Source: Sphingobium jiangsuense (lineage in GTDB: Bacteria; Pseudomonadota; Alphaproteobacteria; Sphingomonadales; Sphingomonadaceae). From it: a DNA stretch of 64,000 nt. The stretch covers positions 62,001-126,000 of the forward strand of contig NZ_JACIDT010000003.1 in assembly GCF_014196495.1 (NCBI RefSeq), given 5' to 3'. The notes under the pieces were generated by a model. That model had not been told where the DNA came from, made no database searches, and worked only from the letters and a program-made list of their open reading frames with translations. A program made the position numbers and the translations under genes. Positions 54,653 through 64,000 of the stretch are shown one piece after another (positions within the stretch are counted from its first letter, which is position 1; every line of letters starts with the position of its first letter).

Positions 54653-56062
54653 CTAAAATGCCAGCGACGCGACCCTCGGAAAAGGCGTCCAGTCCTTGCC
54701 CTGCGCCTTTTCGCCGGAGGCGCTGTCGGACCGGACGCGGCGGCCGAATTCCGCCGAGGCGTCGCGCAGATTGTTCAGCATCGTCTCGACCGTGCCGAGG
54801 CCCTGTTCCAGCGCGTCGATCTCCGAGGCTACCACCTCGGTGTCCCGGCGGATGGTGTCGACGGTGGTGGACATGGAATCGGCGGCCAGCGCGGTTTCGT
54901 CCACCGCTGCGGTGATCATCGTCACGGTCTGCGCCTGCTGCTCCATCGCGTGGCGGATGCGCTCGGAGCTTTCCTGCACGTCGCTCACCGTGTCGCGGAT
55001 GCGCTGGTTGGTGTCGACCGACTGGCGGGTGCTATTCTGGATCGCGGCGATCTTGCCCGCGATGTCGTCGGTGGCGCGGGCGGTCTGGCTCGCCAGCGAT
55101 TTCACCTCCTGCGCGACGACGGCGAAGCCGCGCCCGGCATCGCCCGCGCGCGCGGCCTCGATCGTCGCGTTGAGCGCGAGCAGGTTGGTCTGCCCGGCAA
55201 TGTCGCGGATGAGGCCGAGGATCGACTCGATCGCCTGCGCATGGTCGGAAAGGGTGGCCGACATCGACACCGCCTCGCCCGCCTGGATCGAGGCGCGCTG
55301 CGCGACCTCCGCCGAATTTTCCACCTGCGCGCGGGTTTCCTCGATCGCGCGGATGAGGCCGGCGGAAATATGCGCGGCCTCCCGCATCGCCAGCGCCGAT
55401 TGCTCGGCGGCGGCGGCGACTTCGGATACCTGGTCGAGCATGCCGCGCGTCGCGTGCGACGCATGCTTGGCCTGGTCGCGCAGGCTGACGCCGAAGCGGG
55501 ACGCGTCGTCCACCTCGCTCGCGATCCTCTGCTCGAACATCTCGCTGTTGCGCTTGCGCTCCTGCGTGTCGCGGCGGACATTCTCCTCCGCGACGATCGC
55601 GCACATGGTTTCGGCCTCGATCATCGTCATCCGCAGCAGGGCCCGCATCAGCCGGTGGCGCGCATCGCCGTCGACCACCTCGCGCCGGACGATGTCGGTA
55701 ATCGCCTCGCTGGAGGCGTTGACCGCGACCAGCACGGTGCGCAGCGCCACGCCGTTCTCGCGCGCGTGGCGGACGCACTGGTTCATCGAATGGACCCAGC
55801 CGTCGGACGAGAAGGCGGAGAATTTCTGGCGGAGATAGCGGTCGATCTCGGCGCGGACGACGCGAAGGGATTCGGCCGGGCAGCGGTCGTGCAGCCCGCT
55901 GCGCACGGCATAGGCGTGATAGAAATTATCGGCGGGCCTGCCGTCCTGCTCGATCATCGTCCAGATTTCGCGGGCGGCATCGGCCAGCGATCCGTCGGCG
56001 TCGAAATCCTCCAGCCGTTCGCGAATGTTGATATGGTCCCCGATCGCCAGATCGTGCGGCAT
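54653..56062 (-). CDS. Soluble methyl-accepting chemotaxis protein, possibly globin-coupled
   Basis: A 469-residue cytoplasmic chemoreceptor with no membrane helix. Residues about 1-175 are a helical sensor domain. The stretch [20 protein letters not shown] then [16 protein letters not shown] resembles the protoglobin pattern of HemAT-type oxygen sensors, in which the His would bind heme; this is a guess. Residues about 200-440 form the signalling coiled coil with [20 protein letters not shown] (the hairpin tip). No HAMP domain is seen. It sits just upstream of sdhC and is divergent from it. Confidence 0.88.
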   Translation of the reverse strand: MPHDLAIGDHINIRERLEDFDADGSLADAAREIWTMIEQDGRPADNFYHAYAVRSGLHDRCPAESLRVVRAEIDRYLRQKFSAFSSDGWVHSMNQCVRHARENGVALRTVLVAVNASSEAITDIVRREVVDGDARHRLMRALLRMTMIEAETMCAIVAEENVRRDTQERKRNSEMFEQRIASEVDDASRFGVSLRDQAKHASHATRGMLDQVSEVAAAAEQSALAMREAAHISAGLIRAIEETRAQVENSAEVAQRASIQAGEAVSMSATLSDHAQAIESILGLIRDIAGQTNLLALNATIEAARAGDAGRGFAVVAQEVKSLASQTARATDDIAGKIAAIQNSTRQSVDTNQRIRDTVSDVQESSERIRHAMEQQAQTVTMITAAVDETALAADSMSTTVDTIRRDTEVVASEIDALEQGLGTVETMLNNLRDASAEFGRRVRSDSASGEKAQGKDWTPFPRVASLAF

Positions 56063-56266
56063 TGCTGTTCCTGACCCTGTGTTGCTGGTTTGCTTTGTCT
56101 GAATCGAGGCAAATCCTAGGGAAAGGAGGTTAATCTTTGATTATCTTTCGCAATAGCGAACAAAAATGACAGGGGTGGGCAATCATGTGCCCATGATGAT
56201 TTGCGTGCGGCAGACCCACGCGCTAAAGGGGGCCGATTCAGGTTCAACTGAGAGAACGGGACCAGT

Positions 56267-56674
56267 ATGGCTCATCCACAGAAAAAGGGGCAGAACAGAC
56301 CCCTATCGCCGCATCTTTCCATATGGCGCTGGGGGCCGCATATGGCGGTTTCCATCGCGCATCGCGTCGCCGGGGACGGGTTGGCGATCGTCGGTGCGCT
56401 GGCGCTGGTGTGGTGGCTGGTCGCGGCGGCATCCGGCCCGGCCCATTACGCCTATTTCCAGAGCTGGGCCGTCAGCCCCATCGGCTATCTCATCATGATC
56501 GGGTTGACCTGGGCCTTTTTCCAGCACCTGTTCTCCGGGCTGCGCCACCTCGTGCTGGATATCGGCGCGGGTTATGAGCTGAAGACGAACCGCACCTTTT
56601 CGATCCTGGTGTTCGTGCTCGCGGTCGTCGTCACGGCGGCGATCTGGTGCTGGCTGCTGGTGGAGAAGCTCTGA
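56267..56674 (+). CDS. sdhC: Succinate dehydrogenase cytochrome b556 subunit
   Basis: A membrane anchor of complex II, 135 residues, with three helices. RPLSPHLSIWRWGPHMAVSI is the ubiquinone-site start (Ser and Arg of the S-I-x-x-R-x-x-G motif in variant form), and HLFSGLRHLVLDIG carries the axial heme His. It opens sdhCDA. The intergenic segment before it includes TTCGC-AATA-GCGAA (56147-56160), a small inverted repeat of unknown role. Confidence 0.95.
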   Translation: MAHPQKKGQNRPLSPHLSIWRWGPHMAVSIAHRVAGDGLAIVGALALVWWLVAAASGPAHYAYFQSWAVSPIGYLIMIGLTWAFFQHLFSGLRHLVLDIGAGYELKTNRTFSILVFVLAVVVTAAIWCWLLVEKL

Positions 56675-57063
56675 TGGGGAACGGAACGCCTATCGGCCGC
56701 GTGCGCGGCCTCGGTTCGGCCAAGTCGGGGACGCATCACTGGATTCTCCAGCGCTTCACCGCGGTCGGCAACCTGTTGCTGGTGCTGTGGCTGATCTTTT
56801 CGGTCCTCCAGATGCCCGGCCTCGATTATGTCAGCGTGACGAGCTGGATCGCGCAGCCGCTGGTCGCGGTGCCGATGATGCTGATGCTGCTTAGCATCTT
56901 CTGGCACCTGAAGCTGGGCCTGCAGGTGCTTGTCGAGGACTATGTCCATGATGACGGGCTGAAATTCGTCGTGCTGATGCTGCTGAATTTCTACGCCCTG
57001 GGCGGGGCTGCGCTGGGCATCTTCGCCGTTGCCAAAATCGCATTCACGGGGGGCGTCGCATAA
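56674..57063 (+). CDS. sdhD: Succinate dehydrogenase hydrophobic membrane anchor subunit
   Basis: The second anchor of complex II, 129 residues, with three membrane helices. [20 protein letters not shown] begins the first helix. [20 protein letters not shown] is the conserved heme/quinone region, with the His in WHLKLG and the DY motif. The ATG overlaps the sdhC stop (TGATG), and its stop overlaps the sdhA start (TAATG). Confidence 0.94.
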   Translation: MGNGTPIGRVRGLGSAKSGTHHWILQRFTAVGNLLLVLWLIFSVLQMPGLDYVSVTSWIAQPLVAVPMMLMLLSIFWHLKLGLQVLVEDYVHDDGLKFVVLMLLNFYALGGAALGIFAVAKIAFTGGVA

Positions 57064-58880
57064 TGACGGACTCATACAAGATCATCGACCACACCTATGA
57101 CACGGTCGTCGTGGGTGCCGGCGGTTCGGGCCTGCGCGCCACCATGGGCAGCGCCGAGGCGGGCCTCAAGACCGCGTGCATCACCAAGCTGTTCCCGACG
57201 CGCAGCCACACCGTCGCCGCGCAGGGCGGCATCGCGGCCTCGCTGTGCAACAACACGCCGGACCACTGGACCTGGCACATGTACGACACCGTCAAGGGGT
57301 CGGACTGGCTGGGCGACCAGGACGCGATCGAATATATGGTGCGCGAGGCCCCGGCGGCGGTCTATGAGCTGGAGCATGCCGGCGTGCCGTTCAGCCGCAA
57401 TGCCGACGGCACCATCTATCAGCGCCCGTTCGGCGGCCATATGCAGAATATGGGCGAAGGCCCGCCGGTGCAGCGCACCTGCGCGGCGGCCGACCGCACC
57501 GGCCATGCGATGCTGCACGCGCTTTATCAGCAGTCGCTGAAATATGACGCGGACTTCTTCATCGAATATTTCGCGATCGACCTGATCATGGAAAAGGGCG
57601 CCAATGGCGTGCCCGAATGCCGGGGCGTGATCGCGATCTGCATGGAGGACGGCTCGATCCACCGCTTCCGCAGCCATGCGGTGGTGCTGGCGACGGGCGG
57701 CTATGGCCGCGCCTATTTCTCCGCGACATCGGCGCACAGCTGCACCGGCGACGGCGGCGGCATGGTGCTGCGCGCGGGGCTGCCGTTGCAGGATCTGGAA
57801 TTCGTGCAGTTCCACCCGACCGGCATCTACGGCGCGGGCGTGCTCATCACCGAGGGCGCGCGCGGCGAGGGCGGCTACCTCACCAACTCCGAGGGCGAGC
57901 GCTTCATGGAGCGCTATGCGCCGTCCGCCAAGGATCTCGCCTCGCGCGACGTGGTGTCCCGTTCCATGGCGATGGAGATCCGCGAAGGGCGCGGCGTCGG
58001 CCCGAACAAGGACCACATCTACCTGCACCTCGACCATATCGACCCGAAGGTGCTGGCCGAGCGCCTGCCGGGCATCACCGAGAGCGGCAAGATTTTCGCG
58101 GGCGTCGACCTGACCCGCCAGCCGCTGCCGGTCTGCCCGACCGTGCATTACAATATGGGCGGCATCCCCTGCAACTATCATGGCCAGGTGGTGACGAAGA
58201 TCGGCGAGGATCCCGAAGTGATCGTGGACGGCCTCTATGCGGTGGGCGAGGCGGCCTGCGTGTCGGTGCACGGGGCGAACCGCCTCGGCTCCAACTCGCT
58301 GATCGACCTTGTGGTGTTCGGCCGCGCGACCGGCCTGCACCTCAAGGAAACGATCAAGCCGAACAGCAAGCACAAGCCGCTGCCCGCCGACTCGGCCGAT
58401 CTGGCGCTGTCGCGTCTCGACCATTATCGCAATGCGAAGGGCGGCACGCCGACGGCGGACATCCGCCTCGACATGCAGCAGACGATGCAGAAGCACGCCG
58501 CCGTGTTCCGCGACAGCGCGCTGCTCGCCGAGGGCGTCGACATGATGCAGAAGGTGAACAAGCGCCTGCAGGACGTGACGATCGCCGACCGCAGCCTGAT
58601 CTGGAACACCGACCTGATCGAGACGCTGGAACTGGACAATCTGATGGCGCAGGCGATCTGCACGATGGAAGGCGCCCATGCGCGCAAGGAATCGCGCGGC
58701 GCCCATGCACACGAGGATTTCCCCAACCGCGACGACGAGAACTGGATGAAGCACACCGTCTCGTGGTTCGAGGGCTGGGGCGGCACCGGCGGCAAGGTGA
58801 CGCTGGATTACCGCCCGGTGCACGACTACACGCTGACCGACGAGGTCGACTATATCAAGCCAAAGGCGCGCGTTTACTGA
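57063..58880 (+). CDS. sdhA: Succinate dehydrogenase flavoprotein subunit
   Basis: The FAD-containing catalytic subunit of complex II, 605 residues. It has the Rossmann motif [15 protein letters not shown], the covalent-FAD His in [13 protein letters not shown] near residue 47, [17 protein letters not shown], and the catalytic Arg/His regions [15 protein letters not shown] and [18 protein letters not shown]. sdhB, the iron-sulfur subunit, does not follow; a terminator comes directly after. Confidence 0.97.
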   Translation: MTDSYKIIDHTYDTVVVGAGGSGLRATMGSAEAGLKTACITKLFPTRSHTVAAQGGIAASLCNNTPDHWTWHMYDTVKGSDWLGDQDAIEYMVREAPAAVYELEHAGVPFSRNADGTIYQRPFGGHMQNMGEGPPVQRTCAAADRTGHAMLHALYQQSLKYDADFFIEYFAIDLIMEKGANGVPECRGVIAICMEDGSIHRFRSHAVVLATGGYGRAYFSATSAHSCTGDGGGMVLRAGLPLQDLEFVQFHPTGIYGAGVLITEGARGEGGYLTNSEGERFMERYAPSAKDLASRDVVSRSMAMEIREGRGVGPNKDHIYLHLDHIDPKVLAERLPGITESGKIFAGVDLTRQPLPVCPTVHYNMGGIPCNYHGQVVTKIGEDPEVIVDGLYAVGEAACVSVHGANRLGSNSLIDLVVFGRATGLHLKETIKPNSKHKPLPADSADLALSRLDHYRNAKGGTPTADIRLDMQQTMQKHAAVFRDSALLAEGVDMMQKVNKRLQDVTIADRSLIWNTDLIETLELDNLMAQAICTMEGAHARKESRGAHAHEDFPNRDDENWMKHTVSWFEGWGGTGGKVTLDYRPVHDYTLTDEVDYIKPKARVY

Positions 58881-58905
58881 GCCGACGCGCTGTTGGCGAG
58901 AGAAA

Positions 58906-58936
58906 GGGGGGCGGGCCGGGCGGTCCGCCCTTTTTT
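58906..58936 (+). terminator. Rho-independent terminator of sdhCDA
   Basis: GGGCGG pairs with CCGCCC around a 10-base loop and is followed by TTTTTT. It lies 25 bp after the sdhA stop. Confidence 0.8.
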
Positions 58937-58985
58937 CGTTGGTGAAGAGGCCCGCTTTGGGATGGAGTGGACTTCCAGCCCCATT

Positions 58986-59063
58986 CGTCACCCCAGCGCA
59001 GGCTGGGGCCTCAGGCCGTATCGCGCGCCGCCTCCTGAGATGCCAGCCTGCGCTGGCATGACG
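58986..59063. repeat. Intergenic palindromic repeat, family B, copy 5
   Basis: CGTCACCCCAGCGCAGGCTGG is on the left and ATGCCAGCCTGCGCTGGCAT with GACG is on the right. It shares CGCGCCGCCTCCTGAG with copy 4. Confidence 0.8.
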
Positions 59064-59122
59064 CGATATGCGTTGGCACGACGCGGAGGAGTGGCGGAAT
59101 TGGGGTGTCTAGTCTGCTATCC

Positions 59123-59269
59123 CCGTTCGGGCTGAGCCCTTCGACAAGCCTGTCCTGAGCTTGTCGAAGGGCTCAGGGCAGGCTGGTCGATCCGGATGAT
59201 GGACGAAGCGAACGGCCGTTTTCTTTTGAGGCAAGAAAGACAGGGCTTCGACATGCTCAGCCCGAACGG
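59123..59269. repeat. Composite palindromic repeat, family C
   Basis: CTGAGCCCTTCGACAAGC (59132-59149) is a perfect 18-bp inverted repeat with GCTTGTCGAAGGGCTCAG (59159-59176), separated by 9 bases. The outer sequence CCGTTCGGGCTGAG (59123-59136) is repeated inverted at 59256-59269. The GAGCCCTTCGACAAGC module is a frequent sphingomonad repeat. Confidence 0.8.
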
Positions 59270-59300
59270 TTGTTTATGTTAGCTTGGGAACCGGCAACCG

Positions 59301-60581
59301 CTATCCCCGTCCCTCCCGCTCCACCTCGCGCCAGCCGATGTCGCGGCGGCAGAAGCCGGTAGGAAAGTCGATCCCGTCCACCGCCGCATAGGCGCGCGCC
59401 TGCGCTTCCGCGATGGAGGAGCCGGTCGCCGTCACGTTCAGCACGCGTCCGCCATTGGCGACGAGTCTGCCGTCCTGTTCCGCCGTGCCCGCGTGGAAAA
59501 TCTGCACATGCGCGCCCGATACCGCCTCTATCCCCTCGATCGTGCCGCCCTTTTCCGGCGTGCCGGGATAGCCGTTCGCCGCCATCACCACGGTCAGCGC
59601 GCACTCGTCCGCCAGCGCGACCGACCCGCAATCGGCCAGTCGCCCGGTCGCCACCGCCAGCAGCAATTCCGCAAGGTCGCCTGCAAAACGCATCATCAGT
59701 ACCTGGCATTCCGGGTCGCCGAAGCGCGCATTATATTCGATCAGCTTCGGCCCCTCGGCGGTCAGCATCAGCCCGGCATAGAGCACGCCGCTATAGGGAA
59801 TGCCCTCGGCGGCGAGCGTCTCCACGGTCGGGCGGACGATGCGGTCCATCACCTGCGCTTCCAGCTCCGGCGTCAGCACGCGGGCCGGAGAATAGGCGCC
59901 CATGCCGCCGGTATTGGGGCCGGTGTCGCCGTCGCTCACCCGCTTATGATCCTGCGCGCTGCCGAAGGGCAGGATCGCGTGGCCGTCGGTCAGCGCGAAA
60001 AAGCTCGCTTCCTCGCCGGTCATAAACTCTTCCAGCACCACCTCCGCGCCCGCCGCGCCGAAGCCGCCGCCGAACATGTCGGCCAGCGCCGCGTCGGCCT
60101 GCTCCGCCGTCTCCGCGATGATCACGCCCTTGCCCGCCGCGAGGCCATCGGCCTTGATGACGACCGGCAGGCCGAATTTCGGCAGCGCGGCCCGCGCCTG
60201 CTCCAGCGAGGTGGTGCGCACATAGCCTGCGGTCGGGATGTTCGCGCGGGCGCACAGATCCTTGGTGAAGCCCTTGGAGCCTTCGAGCTGCGCGGGCGCC
60301 TTGTCCGGCCCGAACACCGCAATGCCCTTTGCCCGCAGGCTGTCGCCGAGGCCATCGACCAGCGGCGCTTCCGGCCCGATGACGACCAGATCGATCGCCT
60401 TTTCCGCGCAGAAGGCCGCGACCGCGCCATGGTCCGTCGCGTCGAGGGTGACGAGGCGCGCGCTTTGCGCTATTCCGGGGTTGCCGGGCGCGGCATAGAG
60501 TGTATCGACGCGGGGCGATTGCGCCAGCTTCCACGCCAGTGCATGTTCCCGTCCGCCCGATCCCAACAACAGGATATTCAT
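59301..60581 (-). CDS. purD: Phosphoribosylamine-glycine ligase
   Basis: GARS, the second step of purine synthesis, ATP-grasp family, 426 residues. It has [20 protein letters not shown] at the N-terminus, ATP-binding [19 protein letters not shown], the catalytic [14 protein letters not shown], and the conserved [18 protein letters not shown]. Its ATG at 60581 is only 6 bp from the xseA ATG on the other strand. It ends opposite sdhA, with repeats between. Confidence 0.97.
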   Translation of the reverse strand: MNILLLGSGGREHALAWKLAQSPRVDTLYAAPGNPGIAQSARLVTLDATDHGAVAAFCAEKAIDLVVIGPEAPLVDGLGDSLRAKGIAVFGPDKAPAQLEGSKGFTKDLCARANIPTAGYVRTTSLEQARAALPKFGLPVVIKADGLAAGKGVIIAETAEQADAALADMFGGGFGAAGAEVVLEEFMTGEEASFFALTDGHAILPFGSAQDHKRVSDGDTGPNTGGMGAYSPARVLTPELEAQVMDRIVRPTVETLAAEGIPYSGVLYAGLMLTAEGPKLIEYNARFGDPECQVLMMRFAGDLAELLLAVATGRLADCGSVALADECALTVVMAANGYPGTPEKGGTIEGIEAVSGAHVQIFHAGTAEQDGRLVANGGRVLNVTATGSSIAEAQARAYAAVDGIDFPTGFCRRDIGWREVEREGRG

Positions 60582-60587
60582 CTCTCT

Positions 60588-62108
60588 ATGTCCCCGGATT
60601 ATAATGCCGCCACTGATGCTTCGGGCCGCCTGTTAGCCGAAGAGCGCAGCGGGGACAACGCACCGGCGCTGTCCGTCTCCGAATTATCGGCGGTGTTGAA
60701 GCGCATGGTCGAGGACCGCTTCGGCCATGTGCGCCTGCGCGGCGAGATTTCGGGATACAAGCGCGCGGCGTCGGGCCATGTCTATCTCTGCCTGAAGGAC
60801 GAGAATGCGGTGATTGACGCGGTGATGTGGAAGGGCACGGCCCAGCGCCTCGCCTTCCAGCCGCAGGACGGGATCGAGGTGATCGCGACCGGCAAGATCA
60901 CCACCTATCCGGGCCGGTCCAAATATCAGATGGTGGTCGAGCGGATGGAGCTGGCGGGCGAGGGCGCGCTGATGCAGCTGCTCGAACGGTTGAAGAAGCA
61001 GCTTGCCGCCGAGGGGCTGTTCGACCGGGAGCGGAAAAAGCCGCTGCCGGTGCTGCCGCGCACCATCGGCGTGGTGACCTCGCCCACGGGTGCGGTGATT
61101 CGCGACATATTGCACCGGCTGGAGGATCGCTGCCCCACCCATGTGCTGCTCTGGCCGGTGCTGGTGCAGGGGGAGAGCGCGGCGGCGCAGGTCGCGGCGG
61201 CGGTGCGCGGCTTTTCCGCGCTGCCCGAAAGCGGCGGGCCGGTGCCGCGCCCGGACCTGGTGATCGTCGCGCGCGGTGGCGGGTCGATCGAGGACCTCTG
61301 GGCGTTCAACGAGGAAGCCGTGGTGCGCGCGGTGGCGGAATGCACCATCCCGATCATCTCCGCCGTGGGGCATGAGACGGACACGACGCTGTGCGATTAT
61401 GCGGCGGACGTGCGCGCGCCCACGCCGACCGCCGCCGCCGAGATGGCGGTGCCGGTGCGGGTGGACCTGATGGCCGGGCTGACGGAACTGGGTCTGCGCG
61501 TCGGGCGCTGCGCGCGCCGGGCGGTCGAGTTGCGGCGCGAGCGGCTGGCGATGACGGCCCGGCTGCTGCCGACGCCGGAGAATCTGCTGAGCACCCAGCG
61601 CCAGCGCGTCGATGATCTGGGCGAGCGGCTGGGGCGGGGCCTGCGGCATCGCGTCACCATGGCGTGGCGGACGCTTTCCGACGCGGGGGCGGCGCTGCGC
61701 CCCGGTTTGTTGCGGCAGCGGCTGGGGCAGAACCGCATGCGGCTGGACGGGGTGCGCCTGCGCCCCGATCTCGTCACGCGCGGCATCGCCCAGCGGCGCG
61801 AGCGGCTGGAGGCGACATGGCGTCTCGCCCTCTCGCTCGACCCGCGCAGGCCGCTCTCCAAGGGCTTTGCGCTGGTGACGGCGGGCGACCGGGTGCTGAC
61901 CTCGGCCGACGCGGCGCGGGCGGCCGGGCACATGACGCTGACCTTTCATGACGGCGCGCTTGCCGTTTCCACCGGCAACGGGGTTGAGCCCGCCCCCGCA
62001 AAGGGGCTATCATCCCCGGCGAAGCCGGCGCGGCGCGCGCCTCGGCCCGATGCGGGGGATAAGGGGCAGCAGGATCTGTTCGCCGCCGGAGAAGAGAGAG
62101 ACGAATGA
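60588..62108 (+). CDS. xseA: Exodeoxyribonuclease VII large subunit
   Basis: XseA is the catalytic subunit of Exo VII, a single-strand exonuclease. The 506-residue protein has an N-terminal OB fold ([40 protein letters not shown]) and the nuclease core [38 protein letters not shown] and [21 protein letters not shown] long coiled C-terminal part follows. The ATG at 60588 is used; a frame extending leftwards to 59493 is antisense to purD. Its stop overlaps the DUF2093 gene start (ATGA). xseB is not in the window. Confidence 0.95.
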   Translation: MSPDYNAATDASGRLLAEERSGDNAPALSVSELSAVLKRMVEDRFGHVRLRGEISGYKRAASGHVYLCLKDENAVIDAVMWKGTAQRLAFQPQDGIEVIATGKITTYPGRSKYQMVVERMELAGEGALMQLLERLKKQLAAEGLFDRERKKPLPVLPRTIGVVTSPTGAVIRDILHRLEDRCPTHVLLWPVLVQGESAAAQVAAAVRGFSALPESGGPVPRPDLVIVARGGGSIEDLWAFNEEAVVRAVAECTIPIISAVGHETDTTLCDYAADVRAPTPTAAAEMAVPVRVDLMAGLTELGLRVGRCARRAVELRRERLAMTARLLPTPENLLSTQRQRVDDLGERLGRGLRHRVTMAWRTLSDAGAALRPGLLRQRLGQNRMRLDGVRLRPDLVTRGIAQRRERLEATWRLALSLDPRRPLSKGFALVTAGDRVLTSADAARAAGHMTLTFHDGALAVSTGNGVEPAPAKGLSSPAKPARRAPRPDAGDKGQQDLFAAGEERDE

Positions 62109-62332
62109 TGTTGATGTCCGGCAAGGACCAGCCCGCGCGGCTGCACTATATGGCCTACAGCTTCCGGGTGCTCAGCCCCGGCGATCATGTGCTGTGCGCG
62201 GTGACGGGGCAGAAAATCGCCCTCGACGACCTGCGCTATTGGTCGATCGAGCGGCAGGAGCCCTATGCCAGCGCCGAGGCGTCCACCGCCGCCGAGGTGC
62301 GGTGGCGCAAGGAACAGGGGTTGCCGGCCTGA
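62105..62332 (+). CDS. DUF2093-domain protein
   Basis: A 75-residue protein. [20 protein letters not shown] then [20 protein letters not shown] and a Gln-rich end is the DUF2093 pattern as I remember it, a small family confined mainly to alphaproteobacteria. A single CAVTG cysteine could bind metal, but nothing is known. It starts inside the xseA stop and is followed by the M23 lipoprotein with no gap to speak of. Confidence 0.85.
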   Translation: MMLMSGKDQPARLHYMAYSFRVLSPGDHVLCAVTGQKIALDDLRYWSIERQEPYASAEASTAAEVRWRKEQGLPA

Positions 62333-62334
62333 TC

Positions 62335-63252
62335 GTGCGGGCAGGGCGGCAGGGGCCGGGGGCGCTTTGCCTGCTGGCGCCGGCGTTGATAGTGGCGGGT
62401 TGCGTCGCGTCCGATCCGGGCGCGCCTCCTCCGTCGCCGCCGGCCGCGCCGCCCGTGCTTCCCGCCTGCGCCGCGCAGGCGGGCCGGGCCGACGATTTCG
62501 TGCTGGTCGGGGAGGCGGTTCAGGGCGGCATGATCCGGGGCATGGCGCCGCGCTGCACGCGCGGCCTGACGCTGGACGGCGCCGCCGTTCCGCTGGCCGA
62601 TGACGGCCGCTTCCTCATCGCCTTCGATCGCGATGCCGCCGCCTCGGCGCTGCTGCGCGCGGAGGTGGAAGGCGGCGCGCCGATCGAGCAGAGACTGACG
62701 GTGCGGCCGGGCAACTGGCGGATCGAGCGGGTCAATGCTTCCCCCACCGGCGGCGTGCCGAGCGCCGAATTCCTCGAACGGCGCAAGCCGGAGCTGGAGC
62801 GGATACGCGCCGCGCGGGCGATGCGGGTGCAGTCGGACGGCTGGCGGCAGGATTTCCGCTGGCCGGTGACGGGGCGCATTTCCGGCCTGTTCGGCGCGCA
62901 GCGCATCTATCGCGGCCAGCCGGGCAGCTATCATAGCGGCGTCGATGTCGCGGCGCCGACCGGCACGCCGATCCGCGCGCCCGCCGACGGTGTGGTGGTG
63001 CTGGCCGCGCGGACGCCCTTCACGCTGGAGGGCCATTTGCTGATCATCGATCATGGCATGGGCCTCAGCAGCGCCTTTCTCCATTGCTCCAGCCTCGCGG
63101 TGGCGGAAGGGGAGAGGGTGCGGCAGGGGCAGTTGCTCGGCGCGGTCGGCGCGACCGGACGGGCCAGCGGCCCGCACATGCACTGGGGCATGATGTGGAA
63201 CGGCGCCCGCCTCGACCCGCAGCGCATCGCCGGGGAAATGCCCGCCAATTGA
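62335..63252 (+). CDS. M23-family metallopeptidase, probable lipoprotein
   Basis: A 305-residue exported protein. The GTG at 62335 gives VRAGRQGPGALCLLAPALIV and the lipobox VAGC, so the Cys near residue 23 would be lipidated. A variable region of about 150 residues is followed by the LytM domain: YHSGVDVAAPTGTPIRAPAD (H-x-x-x-D ligand pair), LIIDHGMGLSSAFLHCSS and GPHMHWGMMWNG (H-x-H). It likely cuts peptidoglycan stem peptides or activates other amidases. It is read together with xseA and the DUF2093 gene. Confidence 0.87.
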   Translation: MRAGRQGPGALCLLAPALIVAGCVASDPGAPPPSPPAAPPVLPACAAQAGRADDFVLVGEAVQGGMIRGMAPRCTRGLTLDGAAVPLADDGRFLIAFDRDAAASALLRAEVEGGAPIEQRLTVRPGNWRIERVNASPTGGVPSAEFLERRKPELERIRAARAMRVQSDGWRQDFRWPVTGRISGLFGAQRIYRGQPGSYHSGVDVAAPTGTPIRAPADGVVVLAARTPFTLEGHLLIIDHGMGLSSAFLHCSSLAVAEGERVRQGQLLGAVGATGRASGPHMHWGMMWNGARLDPQRIAGEMPAN

Positions 63253-63540
63253 GGGGCATGCGGTCCAGCCCTGCCGCCCAGCAAGGCCATGGAAATTTTT
63301 TACAACTCTGTGGCCTTTTAGCCACAAGGGCGGATCAAAATGAACGCAGTCCGTCTCACTACCCCTTTACAGATCAGGGGGATGAACGCCTAATGAACGA
63401 CAGTGATACGAAGGGCCTGTCGCTGTCGGGCACTTTTCGGCTCTTCATTGCAAGATGACGGGTTGAAACGGCTTTTCGTATCCTTGTGAAGCAAAGGGGG
63501 TGGTGTCTATCCGCTCCCGTCCAGAGCAAGGGACTGGAAA
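63253..63540 (+). other. 288-bp region before the TonB-dependent receptor
   Basis: It contains a hairpin TGTGGC-CTTTTA-GCCACA (about 63310-63327), which could terminate the M23 gene, and a possible 21-codon frame (63394-63459, MNDSDTKGLSLSGTFRLFIA) that I cannot support as a gene. No Fur-type box is recognised. The receptor's ribosome site is AAGGGACTGG, about 8 bases before the GTG. Confidence 0.45.
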
Positions 63541-64000
63541 GTGAAGAAAATCGATATTGCAGCTCGGCTGCGTTGCGGAGTCGCGCCTGTCATCCTGGCG
63601 TCGGCGATGCTCTCCCCTTCCATCGCGATCGCCCAGGACGAACCGCAAGGCGCGGATCCGGGTGTGGAACAGGTGATCGTTGTCACCGGCTCGCGCATTG
63701 CGCGGCCGGATCTTACGTCCAACTCGCCCATCTCGATCGTGTCGGCGGAATCGATCAACCGCTCCGGCGCGGCGTCGGTCGAGGACGTGCTGCGCGACAT
63801 TCCGCAGGCCGTGCCCGGCATCGGCGGCCAGACTAACAACGGCAACCCCGGCGTCGCGACGATCGACCTGCGCAACCTGACCGAACAGCGGACGCTGGTG
63901 CTGGTCGACGGCAAGCGCTTCACCCCCTATGACAAGGACGGCATCGTCGACGTCAACATGATCCCGACCGCCCTCATCAAGCGGGTCGATGTCGTGACCG
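63541..64000 (+). CDS. TonB-dependent receptor, N-terminal part only
   Basis: The gene starts with a GTG at 63541 and runs off the right edge. A signal peptide ending SIAIAQ is followed by DEPQGADPGVEQVIVVTGSR (the TonB-box-like region before V-T-G-S-R-I). The plug domain continues as SPISIVSAESINRSGAASVE, VLRDIPQAVPGIGGQTNNG, RNLTEQRTLVLVDGKRF and DVNMIPTALIKRVDVVT. This is the OAR-like/sphingomonad type of outer-membrane transporter. The substrate and the barrel are not visible. Confidence 0.9.
   Translation, partial: MKKIDIAARLRCGVAPVILASAMLSPSIAIAQDEPQGADPGVEQVIVVTGSRIARPDLTSNSPISIVSAESINRSGAASVEDVLRDIPQAVPGIGGQTNNGNPGVATIDLRNLTEQRTLVLVDGKRFTPYDKDGIVDVNMIPTALIKRVDVVT

Larger units (their letters stand above)
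58881..59300. other. 420-bp intergenic region between convergent sdhA and purD
   Basis: It holds the sdhA terminator (58906-58936), a family B repeat (58986-59063) and a family C palindrome (59123-59269). No sdhB-like sequence and no other gene are seen; short open frames are repeat-derived. Confidence 0.65.

Noticed and set aside
58881..59300. Remnant sdhB pseudogene
   Set aside because: No iron-sulfur Cys motifs or similarity are visible in any frame; the space is repeats.
59493..60587. 365-codon extension of xseA to the left
   Set aside because: Antisense to purD; Exo VII homology begins after 60588.
63394..63459. 21-codon peptide MNDSDTKGLSLSGTFRLFIA before the receptor
   Set aside because: No good ribosome site, no motif and no known leader type; kept only as a remark in the gap entry.

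Overview
The window is GC-rich, densely packed chromosomal DNA from an alphaproteobacterium, most likely a sphingomonad (Sphingomonadales). Support for this: GatCAB, CobS/CobT, a DUF2093 protein and trigger factor with an Ala/Lys tail sit in typical alphaproteobacterial contexts; an OAR-like TonB-dependent receptor starts at the right edge; and the intergenic REP-like palindromes (for example the one around GAGCCCTTCGACAAGC) are of the kind seen in sphingomonads. I see no prophage, insertion sequence, integrase or CRISPR array. Almost everything is core metabolism, protein quality control and envelope functions.

Layout. 1-6.3 kb: a partial response regulator, a hotdog thioesterase, ispG, an alginate-export-type porin, a membrane chemoreceptor and a small secreted protein. 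6.5-12.5 kb: a minus-strand run reading dnaJ-like, cobS, osmC-like, cobT, a membrane protein and cysS. 12.5-17.5 kb: bolA, a cyclopropane-fatty-acid synthase, an M23 peptidase, an SDR and purF. 17.7-22.7 kb: a tightly overlapping cytochrome c maturation operon ccmCDEFGHI. 22.8-26.7 kb: kup, a CHAP protein and a nitronate monooxygenase-like gene. 26.9-33.7 kb: leucine and isoleucine/valine synthesis (leuA; ilvB, an unknown 112-residue gene, ilvN, ilvC) with a yceI gene between. 33.9-35.7 kb: miaA and serB, divergent with overlapping start codons. 36-40.1 kb: two SPOR-domain proteins flanking a ParA-type ATPase and a ribbon-helix-helix protein. 40.3-44.4 kb: an inactive-looking dihydroorotase homologue, pyrB, ruvX and a DUF3089 hydrolase. 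44.6-48.3 kb: gatC, gatA, a small membrane gene and gatB. 48.4-54.2 kb: a GFA-family gene, tRNA-Leu, tig, a glycosyltransferase, clpP and clpX. 54.6-58.9 kb: a soluble chemoreceptor and sdhCDA. 59.3-64 kb: purD, xseA, a DUF2093 gene, an M23 lipoprotein and the start of a TonB-dependent receptor.

The most interesting signals lie in or around ordinary genes. (1) Upstream of leuA is a 15-codon leader, MASILPLLLLRLTRP, with six leucine codons, and its 3' half can pair with two downstream segments: a strong candidate for leucine attenuation. (2) The ParA / ribbon-helix-helix / twin-SPOR cluster has three ATGTTA half-sites in its divergent promoter region and could be a positioning or septal system. 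(3) The pyrC-like gene beside pyrB has lost the zinc-binding HxH motif and further ligands, and three 36-bp repeats with near-perfect hairpins separate the two genes, the last containing the pyrB stop codon. (4) An unknown 112-residue protein is translationally coupled between ilvB and ilvN. (5) Trigger factor carries a His-rich patch and a long histone-like Ala/Lys tail. (6) At least three families of intergenic palindromic repeat, plus a rhizobial-RIME-like double palindrome, fill most gaps over 250 bp.

Coordinates and starts were read by eye. Families were assigned from remembered motifs, with no database search.
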